From positions 3,844,001 through 3,908,000 of the forward strand of contig NZ_CP147520.1 of the NCBI RefSeq assembly GCF_037201975.1: DNA of 64,000 bases, read 5' to 3'. Positions 25,460 through 32,406 of the stretch are shown here, in pieces. Both the position numbers and the translations under genes were made by a program. The DNA comes from Streptomyces sp. TG1A-60 (GTDB taxonomy: Bacteria; Actinomycetota; Actinomycetes; Streptomycetales; Streptomycetaceae). A model generated the notes under the pieces. That model made no database searches and was not told the DNA's origin. It worked only from the letters and a program-made list of their open reading frames with translations. Positions within the stretch are counted from its first letter, which is position 1. Every line of letters begins with the position of its first letter.

Positions 25460-25975
25460 TCACGTCTCCCGGCCGCCGTCGAGAAGGCGCAGTTGCAGCT
25501 GGGCGAGGAGCCGGGCGTCCGTACTGCCGAGGTCGAGCCCGGACACCTCGGTGAGTCGGCTGATCCGGTGCCGCAGGCTGTTCGCGTGCACACCCAGCGC
25601 GCGTGCGGTGTCCGGCACGTGGCCGAAGTGGTCGAGGTACGCCCGCAGGGTCTGCACCATGGTGCCCCCGCCCTGCCGGGCGTCGAACGCCACCAGGCGT
25701 GCCACCGGTGTCTCCGGTGCCAGGGCCGACCCCGTCAGCGTGTCCAGCATCTGGTTCAGGGCGATCGTCTCGGCCACCTCGCTCGCGAAGGCGACGGTGC
25801 GGTGTTCTCCCGTCGAGAGCAGGGCCCTCAGTGCCAGGTCCGCCGACCGGCGGGACCCGGGCAGGTCCGCCAGGGTCTCGACCACCGTGCCCAGACCGAT
25901 TCTCGCTTCCGGCCCGAACACGTCGGCCACCTGCCGGACCAGTGACTTCCCCAGACGTGCGACCGGCGCGCCGCG
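25460..25975 (-). pseudogene. Truncated PucR-type regulator (C-terminal part)
   Basis: Encodes the conserved C-terminal region of PucR/CdaR-like regulators: ARIGLGTVVETLADLPGSRR, LVAFDARQGGGTMVQTLRAY, FGHVPDTARALGVHANSLRH and RISRLTEVSGLDL, including the HTH. Intact members are about 400-600 residues; here an in-frame TGA at 25976 cuts off everything upstream. A GTG at 25930 could start a 156-residue protein, but that is probably accidental. With the neighbouring decarboxylase remnant it suggests a lost amine-metabolism locus. Confidence 0.6.
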
Positions 25976-26449
25976 TCACGCTGAGTGTACGAGGAGTAAC
26001 GGAAATGCCGCGAGAGCGAGCACGGAGGTCGGTCTGCCGCCCCCTGCGCCGAGGCCGTCGACATCGCGTCCTCCCGTCCCCGGAGGGGCTTCGCCGGGCA
26101 GCCGCCCACGGGACCGTGCGTCGGTGTGGCGCGACGGCCCGATCGACGACGCACACGCCTCTCCACCGAGCAAGCGGTGCACAACCCTGTACGACGGTGC
26201 GATACAGCGCGTCGGCCCGGCGCCGGACGCGGTCGCCTCAGACCTGGAGACGACAGAGAAGGCGCCGTTGAACGCAGTGTGGGAACCGGGCGCCGAGAGA
26301 GGTCGGCCGAGCCGTGGTGGGCCGCTGTGGCGGCGATGACGGATGAACGGCTAACCCGCCGCAGCGGGTCGCACTCCCCTCCGGCCCCGGCGCCACCCGA
26401 CCGGCCGTTCCGCCGGGCACCTCGCCCCACACGAGGACCAACTACACGG
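25976..26449. other. Gene-free stretch
   Basis: Nothing recognisable on either strand between the PucR remnant and the LacI regulator; likely eroded DNA where the accessory region meets the sugar regulon. Confidence 0.4.
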
Positions 26450-27481
26450 TCACGCCTTCCGCGGCATCCGAGCGGGCCGCTCCCCCGACCCCCGGACGAT
26501 GAGGCGGGTGGGGACCGTGATGGTGCGGGCGCGCGAGCGGTCCCCGTCCAGGCGGGCCAGAGCGGTGTTCGCCGCGGTTGTGCCGATCTCCTCGGGGTTC
26601 TGGGCGACGACGGTCAGGGCGGGTTCGAGGGCTTCCGCGAGGGCCACGTCGTCGAAGGCGACGACCGCCACGTCCTTGCGGCCGGTGCGGGCGAGTTCGG
26701 TGACGATGCCCAGCGCGACGATGTTGTTGCCGGCGAACAGGGCGGTGGGGGGATCGGCCAGGCCCAGGAGTTGGGAGGTGGCGGTGGAGGCACCGTGCTG
26801 GTCGTGGGCGTTGGTGATCAGGGAGCGGTCGGCGGGGAGGCCTGCTTCCTGGAGGGCGGAGCGGTAGCCGGCCAGGCGCTCGCGGCGAGTGTAGAGCTTG
26901 GTGGGGAGGTCGCCGATGAAGCCGATGCGCCGGTGGCCGTGGGCGATCAGATGGGCCACTCCGTCGTGGGCGCCCGTGCGGTTGGTGCTGACGACGTTGT
27001 CCGTGGCCAAACCCGATCCCGGGCGGTCGAGGAAGACGACGGGCAGGCCGGCGGCGCGGGGGGACTTGAGGTGGGAGTGGTCGGCGCCGACGGACGGCAC
27101 GACCATCAGGACGCTGATGCGGCGGGCGAGGAACTTGTCCGTCAGTGCGCGTTCGCGGTCGGGGTCATCGGCGGAGGAGCCCATGAGCAGGGTCAGGCCG
27201 CGGTCGCGGACGGTGTCCTCGATGCTGCTGGCCACGGCTCCGAAGAAGGGGTTGCCGAGGTCGGGGATGACCAGTCCGACGGTGGTGTCGGGTCCGCCGA
27301 CGCGGATGTTGCGGGCCATGAGGTTCGGCTGGAAGCCGAGCTTGGCCACGGCGGCCAGGACCTGTTGCCGGGTCCGGGCCGAGGCGGGTCCGTCCTCGTT
27401 GAGGACGCGGGAGACGGTTTTGGCGCTGACGCCCACTTCTCGGGCGACGTCGGCCAGGGTGGGGCGGCGGTTCGCTGCCAT
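26450..27481 (-). CDS. LacI-family regulator of the fructose/fructan regulon
   Basis: A 343-residue repressor: N-terminal LacI helix-turn-helix (PTLADVAREVGVSAKTVSRV, then LNEDGPASARTRQQVLAAVA) and hinge, followed by a periplasmic-binding-like sugar domain (TVGLVIPDLGNPFFGAVASS, VVFLDRPGSGLATDNVVSTN, HRRIGFIGDLPTKLYTRRER, AVVAFDDVALAEALEPALTV). It lies 83 bp after the ABC ATPase gene, but an 18-bp hairpin sits between them, so it may have its own transcript. Four 14-bp palindromes of LacI type near the transporter and hydrolase genes are its likely operators. The inducer is probably fructose or a derivative. Confidence 0.9.
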   Translation of the reverse strand: MAANRRPTLADVAREVGVSAKTVSRVLNEDGPASARTRQQVLAAVAKLGFQPNLMARNIRVGGPDTTVGLVIPDLGNPFFGAVASSIEDTVRDRGLTLLMGSSADDPDRERALTDKFLARRISVLMVVPSVGADHSHLKSPRAAGLPVVFLDRPGSGLATDNVVSTNRTGAHDGVAHLIAHGHRRIGFIGDLPTKLYTRRERLAGYRSALQEAGLPADRSLITNAHDQHGASTATSQLLGLADPPTALFAGNNIVALGIVTELARTGRKDVAVVAFDDVALAEALEPALTVVAQNPEEIGTTAANTALARLDGDRSRARTITVPTRLIVRGSGERPARMPRKA

Positions 27482-27506
27482 GGGGGAAACGGTCTCCTGT
27501 GCTCGT

Positions 27507-27550
27507 CACTCACGGGTTCCGGCCACGGCCTGGGCCGGAACCCGTGAGTG
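27507..27550 (-). terminator. 18-bp hairpin between ABC ATPase and LacI genes
   Basis: CACTCACGGGTTCCGGCC pairs perfectly with GGCCGGAACCCGTGAGTG across an 8-base loop. It would end or attenuate the transporter transcript before the regulator gene. Confidence 0.7.
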
Positions 27551-27563
27551 CTTCAGTCGTACG

Positions 27564-28397
27564 TCAGTTGGCCTGAACTCCCGCGGCCTTCGCTGCCTCG
27601 GAATCCGCCACGACGGTACCTCCGGCCTCGTCCACGGTGAGCGCACCGGTCATGATGGCGACGACCTCCGCCATGGAGTGGTCGGCGGGCTTGATCACGG
27701 CGGCGCGCCTGCCCAGCCGGTGGACGTGGATCCGGTCGGCGATCTCGAAGACGTGCGGCATGTTGTGGCTGATCAGGACGACCGGCATGCCCTTGTCCCG
27801 GACGCGGCGGATGAGGTCGAGGACCTGACCGGACTCCTTGACGCCGAGGGCGGCGGTGGGCTCGTCCATGACGACGACGCTGCGCGCCCAGGCGACGGAA
27901 CGGGCGACGGCGACGGCCTGCCGCTGACCGCCGGAGAGGGTCTCGACCGCCTGGGTCAGCGAGCGCAGGCCGATCTTCAGGTCGGCCATGTGCTCGGCGG
28001 CCTCCTCGCGCATGCGCTTCTTGTCGAGCATGCGGAAGACACTGCCGAGGACTCCGGGGCGGCGCAGCTCGCGTCCGAGGAACATGTTCGAGGCGATGTC
28101 CATGGAGGCGGCCACGGCGAGGTCCTGATAGACCGTCTCGATGCCGTGGGCGCGGGCGCTCTGCGGCCCGGAGAAGGTGATGGGCTCGCCGTTGAGGCGT
28201 ATCTCGCCCGCGTCGGGGGTCACCGCGCCGGTGAGGGCCTTGATCAGGCTGGTCTTGCCGGCGCCGTTGTCGCCGATGACGGCGAGGACCTCGCCGGGCA
28301 GCAGGTCGAAGTCGGCGCCGTCGATGGCGGTGACATGGCCGTAGCGCTTGACCAGACCGCGGGCCTGCAGCACGGGGGTGGGGGAGGTGGCGGTCAT
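27564..28397 (-). CDS. frcA: Sugar ABC transporter ATP-binding protein (FrcA-like)
   Basis: A 277-residue ATPase with a single nucleotide-binding domain: Walker A GDNGAGKTSLIK (residues ~43-54), signature LSGGQRQAVAVARS, Walker B VVVMDEPTAALG and switch His in VVLISHNMPHV. Single-domain ATPases of ~260-280 residues are typical of the fructose (Frc) branch of CUT2 transporters, whereas ribose or xylose types have two domains. ATG at 28397 overlaps the permease stop as ATGA. Substrate assignment rests on neighbours (PfkB kinase, GH32 hydrolase). Confidence 0.88.
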   Translation of the reverse strand: MTATSPTPVLQARGLVKRYGHVTAIDGADFDLLPGEVLAVIGDNGAGKTSLIKALTGAVTPDAGEIRLNGEPITFSGPQSARAHGIETVYQDLAVAASMDIASNMFLGRELRRPGVLGSVFRMLDKKRMREEAAEHMADLKIGLRSLTQAVETLSGGQRQAVAVARSVAWARSVVVMDEPTAALGVKESGQVLDLIRRVRDKGMPVVLISHNMPHVFEIADRIHVHRLGRRAAVIKPADHSMAEVVAIMTGALTVDEAGGTVVADSEAAKAAGVQAN

Positions 28398-29407
28398 CGG
28401 GCCTTCTTCCGGGAGAGCTGGTCGACGGTCACCGCGAGGATCACCAGGACGCCGGTGATCAGGGTCTGGTAGATGGAGGCGACGCCCATCAGCTGCAAGC
28501 CGTTGCGGAAGACGCCGACGATGAGAACGCCGATGAAGGTGCCCAGGACCGAACCGCGTCCGCCGAAGAGGCTGGTGCCGCCGAGGACCACGGCCGTGAT
28601 GCTGTCGAGGTTGTCGGTCTGGCCCGCCTGGGGGTCGCCGACTCCGGTGCGGGAGATGAGCAGCAGCGCGGCGATGCCGTAGATGACGCCGGCCACGGTG
28701 TAGACGCCGATGGTCAGGCGGGAGGTGCGGATGCCGTTCAGCCGGGCCGCTTCCGGGCTGTTGCCCAGTGCGTAGACGTGCCGGCCCCAGCCGGTGTTGC
28801 TCAGCGCGTAGGCGAGGAGGAGGAACAGGGCGATGGTGACCAGGGAACCGTAGGTGATGTCGGTGCCGCCGAGCGGGAAGGTCTGCCCGAGGGCCGTCAG
28901 CGGGCCCGGCAGGTTGGTGACCGTCTGCTCCTCGGAGTAGATGTGGGTCAGCGCGAACGCCACGTTGAGCATGCCGAGGGTGACGATGAACGGCGGCAGC
29001 GGGATCTTCTGCACCAGCAGCCCGTTGAGCAGCGCGAAGCCGCCGCAGACGACCAGCCCCAGGGCGATGGCGGCAAGCGGGGGCAGGGTGCCCTCGGCGG
29101 CCATCTTGGCGATCACGATGCTGCCGAACGCCATCACGGCACCGCACGACAGGTCGATGCCCGCCGTGAGGATGATCAGGGTCTGCCCGATGGCGAGGGT
29201 GCCGACGACCATCACCTGCTGCACGATCAGCGAGAAGTTGCCGCCCGTGAGGAACTGGTCGGTCGAGAGGGAGAAGAAGGCACAGGCCAGGAGGAGTGCG
29301 ACCAGCGGGCCGGTGGTCGGTGCCGTGAGCAGTCGGCGGGCCGTGGTCGGTGCCTTGAGTTCGGCGTACGGCGAGGACGTGCCCGGGGGCGTGGTCGTGG
29401 CTGTCAT
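28394..29407 (-). CDS. frcC: Sugar ABC transporter permease (CUT2, FrcC-like)
   Basis: A 337-residue membrane protein with about ten hydrophobic segments. The CUT2 permease signature is present: LIILTAGIDLSCGAVMAFGS near residue 80, LGNSPEAARLNGI (cytoplasmic coupling region) and VVLGGTSLFGGRGSVLGTFI near 270. It forms the membrane channel for the sugar with the adjacent ATPase, with which it overlaps. ATG at 29407 follows AAGGAAGG. A 527-bp gap separates it from the binding protein gene upstream. Confidence 0.9.
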   Translation of the reverse strand: MTATTTPPGTSSPYAELKAPTTARRLLTAPTTGPLVALLLACAFFSLSTDQFLTGGNFSLIVQQVMVVGTLAIGQTLIILTAGIDLSCGAVMAFGSIVIAKMAAEGTLPPLAAIALGLVVCGGFALLNGLLVQKIPLPPFIVTLGMLNVAFALTHIYSEEQTVTNLPGPLTALGQTFPLGGTDITYGSLVTIALFLLLAYALSNTGWGRHVYALGNSPEAARLNGIRTSRLTIGVYTVAGVIYGIAALLLISRTGVGDPQAGQTDNLDSITAVVLGGTSLFGGRGSVLGTFIGVLIVGVFRNGLQLMGVASIYQTLITGVLVILAVTVDQLSRKKAR

Positions 29408-29428
29408 CGGGGCCTTCCTTCGTGGATA

Positions 29429-29448
29429 CCCCGGCCTTCAGGCCGGGG
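29429..29448. other. Tetraloop hairpin in the binding-protein/permease gap
   Basis: CCCCGGCC-TTCA-GGCCGGGG is an 8-bp perfect stem with a four-base loop, 21 bases before the permease start. It could shield the mRNA of the upstream binding protein and lower permease expression. Similar hairpins also occur at the ends of IS200/IS605 elements, so it may be a transposon scar. Confidence 0.5.
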
Positions 29449-29934
29449 AGGAAGCGAAGCTCCTGAGGAGCAGGGCAGGAAGAGCCGGTTCGCCGTCAGG
29501 GCGGACCGGCGTCCACCGGCAAGCGTCGTTGCCCGCCCCGGTCGTGGGCCGTGGGCGGACAACAGGACAGGCGGGCGGCCGTCCCCCGGTCAGGGAGGAA
29601 GGGACGGCCGCCCCGCTGAAGGGGGAGGCGAAGCCGTATGAGGGGAGAGGCGGAGTCGTACGGGCCTCGGGGGCGGCCGAGGGCGGCCCCTTCGGACCTG
29701 GCCGGGGTCGCGGGGTCCGGCCCTCACTCCCCCACCGCCTTGACGGCGCCCCGAAGCCGTGGGGCTCCAGCGGAGCTGTCGTCGGTCGCCGGCACTTCGC
29801 GTCGACTCCCCTCCCCCGCCCTGCGGCTGCACGCTCCCGCACTCCCGGCTTCGCCGGAGCGGGGCCCTCATCGCCCCGCTCGGTCAGGCGGCAGGGCGCC
29901 GTCGATCGGTCCCGCCCGGTCCGAAGGGCAGGCC
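29449..29934. other. Gene-free spacer inside the sugar transporter operon
   Basis: About 490 bp with no recognisable gene, rich in short GC inverted motifs and repeated GCGGAG/GGCGAAG-type words. Such a long gap between binding-protein and permease genes is unusual; inserted and decayed mobile DNA is a possible source. Confidence 0.4.
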
Positions 29935-30957
29935 CTAGCCCCAGCAGTTCTCCAGGCCGTAGACGGTGTCCTTGGAGGTGATGCCGTCCTGGGCCTTGTC
30001 GGTGATCAGGGTGACGCCGGTGTCGGTGTAACCGGACGCCTTCTCGCCGTCCTTGGCGTACGTCACCACGGCCTTGACGCCCTCGGCGGCCATCTTCAGC
30101 GGGTACTGCTGCGAGGTGGCGGCGATCTTGCCGTCCTTGACCGCCTCGGTCCCGGTGCAGCCGCCGTCGACGGAGACGATCAGCACGTCCTTCTCCCGGC
30201 CCTTGGCCTTGAGCGCGGTGTACGCGCCCAGCGCGGCCGGCTCGTTGATGGTGTAGACGACGTTGATGTCCGGCTCCTTCTGGAGGCAGTTCTCCATCGC
30301 CGTCTGGCCCTTGGCCTGGTCGCCGCCGGTGTCCTGGGAGCAGACGACGGAGGGGTCGCCCTCCTCGATGCCGAAGCCCTTGAGGAAGCCGTTGTGCCGC
30401 TGGACGCCGACGGACACTCCCGGCGCGAGGTCGAGGGTGGCTATCTTGGCGGCCTTGCCGCCCATGGCGGCCTTGGCGTACTCGCCGATCAGTTCGCCGG
30501 CCTTGAGGTTGTCGGTGGCGAAGAGGGCGTCGACCGCGCTCTCCGGGTCGGTCGGGGTGTCCAGGGCGATGACCAGGACGCCCTTGGCCTTGGCCTTCTC
30601 GATCGCGGGCACGATGGCCTTGGAGTCGCTCGGGGTGATCAGGATGCCCTTCGCGCCGGAGGCGACCATGTTCTCGATGGCCGTGACCTGACCGGCGTTG
30701 TCGCCGTCGAACTTGCCGGCCGCCGTCATCAGTTTGACGCCCTCGGCCTCCGCGGCCTTCTCGGCGCCCTCCTTCATCTTCACGAAGAACGGGTTGGTGT
30801 CGGTCTTGGTGATCAGACCGACCTTGACCTCGCCCGAATCGGAGCCGGCGGAAGTCGATCCGGAGCCGGATCCGCAGGCCGTCAGGGTGAGGCCCGCGAC
30901 GCCCGCGACAGCGGCGGCTCTGAGGAGGGAAGAGGACAGGCGAGTGGTACGAGACAT
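29935..30957 (-). CDS. frcB: Sugar ABC transporter substrate-binding lipoprotein (FrcB-like)
   Basis: A 340-residue lipoprotein: basic N-terminus, hydrophobic stretch and lipobox LTAC followed by a GSGSGST linker. The mature part is a type I periplasmic-binding fold: KVGLITKTDTNPFFVKMKEG, ENMVASGAKGILITPSDSKA, KGVLVIALDTPTDPESAVDA, VYTINEPAALGAYTALKAKG, LIVSVDGGCTGTEAV. Two extra Cys pairs (VVCSQ/ENCLQ and GGCTG/LENCWG) could form disulfides. ATG at 30957 follows AGGAGTCG. Two LacI-type operators lie 61-90 bases upstream. Fructose or a fructo-oligosaccharide is the inferred ligand. Confidence 0.9.
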   Translation of the reverse strand: MSRTTRLSSSLLRAAAVAGVAGLTLTACGSGSGSTSAGSDSGEVKVGLITKTDTNPFFVKMKEGAEKAAEAEGVKLMTAAGKFDGDNAGQVTAIENMVASGAKGILITPSDSKAIVPAIEKAKAKGVLVIALDTPTDPESAVDALFATDNLKAGELIGEYAKAAMGGKAAKIATLDLAPGVSVGVQRHNGFLKGFGIEEGDPSVVCSQDTGGDQAKGQTAMENCLQKEPDINVVYTINEPAALGAYTALKAKGREKDVLIVSVDGGCTGTEAVKDGKIAATSQQYPLKMAAEGVKAVVTYAKDGEKASGYTDTGVTLITDKAQDGITSKDTVYGLENCWG

Positions 30958-31017
30958 GATCGACTCCTGTGGGTAGGCGGGCGGCACGGGGGCGGGTTCA
31001 GAGCATGCCGCCCGGGG

Positions 31018-31047
31018 TGTCATCGTTGACTTATGTCATCGTTGACA
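31018..31047. promoter_or_regulatory. Two LacI-family operators between frcB and the sugar kinase
   Basis: TGTCATCGTTGACT (31018-31031) and TGTCATCGTTGACA (31034-31047) are tandem imperfect palindromes centred on CG, the LacI-family form. They lie in the divergent gap and match the pair in front of the GH32 gene. Confidence 0.8.
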
Positions 31048-31208
31048 CCGCCTGGCGAGGATGATGGACTCCGTCTCCCGGAAACGTCAATGCCCTGTAC
31101 TTGTCACAAATCGGCAACGTCGGCGGTCCTCGGCCACTCGCAGCCGTCCGGCAGCTGTGCCGCGACGCGTCCGGTTCGCCCGTACCGTTCGCGAGAGAAG
31201 AGCAGCCC

Positions 31209-32171
31209 ATGAGCCCGCGTCAGATCACCGTCCTGGGGGAGTGCGTCGCGGACGCCTTCGCCGAACCCGCCGGCACCTCGACCGAACTCGCCCTGCGTGT
31301 CCTGCCGGGCGGCGGACCCGCGAACACGGCTGTGGCCCTGGCCAGGCTCGGCACCCCCGCCCGCTTCCTCGCGCGGTTGTCCGGTGACGTGTTCGGCCGC
31401 CTCTTCCGCGCCCACCTGGAGGCGTCCGGGGTGGATCTGTCGAGTGCCGTCCAGGCCGCTGAGCCCAGCACACTGGCCGTGGCGGAACTGGACGACCGGG
31501 GGCAGGCCGCGTTCTCCTTCCACGCGCAGAACACGGCCGACTGGCAGTGGACGGCCGAGGAACTGGCGCGGGTGGACCTGTCCGGCACCGCCTGCGTCCA
31601 CACCGGATCCCTGGCCCTCGTGCGGGAACCCGGCGCGGCGGTGGTGGAGGACTTCCTGGCGAGGGCCGCCCCTGACACGACCCTCAGCATCGACCCCAAT
31701 GTCCGGCCACTGCTGGTGCACCCCGACGTCTACCGCGCCCGGCTGACGCACTGGTGCGCCCTCGCCGATGTCCTCCGGCTGAGCGAGGACGACCTGGAAC
31801 TCCTGCTGCCGGGCACCCCGCCCGAGCAGGCGTGCGACATCTGGCATGCGGCCGGGGCGCGGCTCGTCGTGATCACGCGCGGTGCCGACGGCGTACTGGC
31901 CTCGCTCGACGGGGAACGGATCCAGGTTCCCGCCGTGCCGACTCGGGTCGCCGACACGGTCGGGGCGGGCGACTCCTTCACCGCCGGGCTGCTGCACCAC
32001 CTCGGCGGCCGTGGTCTCCTCGGCGGCCGGCTCACCGGACTCCGCCTGGACGACGTGGCGGAGGCCTGCCGGTTCGCGGTCCGGGTGGCATCCCTGACCT
32101 GCTCGGTCGCCGGTCCCAATCCGCCGTGGCAGAGCCGGCTGGCGCAGCTCGCCGCAGCCGACCACGTGTGA
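31209..32171 (+). CDS. PfkB-family carbohydrate kinase (likely fructokinase)
   Basis: A 320-residue kinase: N-terminal VLGECVADAFAEPAG and the first PfkB signature GGGPANTAVALARLGTPARF; the second signature DTVGAGDSFTAGLLHHLGG holds the catalytic Asp and anion hole near residue 258. It would phosphorylate the imported sugar, probably fructose to fructose-6-phosphate, with ATP. ATG at 31209 follows GAGAGAAGAGC. It is divergent from the transporter operon and shares the operator-bearing gap, which supports co-regulation. Confidence 0.87.
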   Translation: MSPRQITVLGECVADAFAEPAGTSTELALRVLPGGGPANTAVALARLGTPARFLARLSGDVFGRLFRAHLEASGVDLSSAVQAAEPSTLAVAELDDRGQAAFSFHAQNTADWQWTAEELARVDLSGTACVHTGSLALVREPGAAVVEDFLARAAPDTTLSIDPNVRPLLVHPDVYRARLTHWCALADVLRLSEDDLELLLPGTPPEQACDIWHAAGARLVVITRGADGVLASLDGERIQVPAVPTRVADTVGAGDSFTAGLLHHLGGRGLLGGRLTGLRLDDVAEACRFAVRVASLTCSVAGPNPPWQSRLAQLAAADHV

Positions 32172-32271
32172 CGGGCGAGCGAGCGGCCCGAGCGTGCGTC
32201 GCGGCCGAGCTGTTGACGCGTCGGCCGGATTGCCCCCATCATCGGGCCACTCGATTCATCGCGCCACTCGA

Positions 32272-32301
32272 TGTCATCGATGACACAAGTCAACGATGAC
32301 A
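32272..32301. promoter_or_regulatory. Two LacI-family operators before the GH32 gene
   Basis: TGTCATCGATGACA (32272-32285) is a perfect 14-bp palindrome; AGTCAACGATGACA (32288-32301) is the reverse complement of the box at 31018. Same 16-base spacing as the pair at 31018-31047, about 105 bases before the ATG. Confidence 0.8.
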
Positions 32302-32406
32302 CCCTTTGGCAGGCGCCGTGGACGTCGGTGCCGACAAGACGTCACTTTCGGCCGGTCCGCGCGGCGCAGGCCCCGCCGCGCGGACGGCGACAGCACAGGA
32401 GACCTC

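Noticed and set aside
24327..26156. A 609-codon minus-strand frame
   Set aside because: Runs through the decarboxylase and PucR remnants in the wrong frame; only its last 80 codons look real and these are annotated separately.
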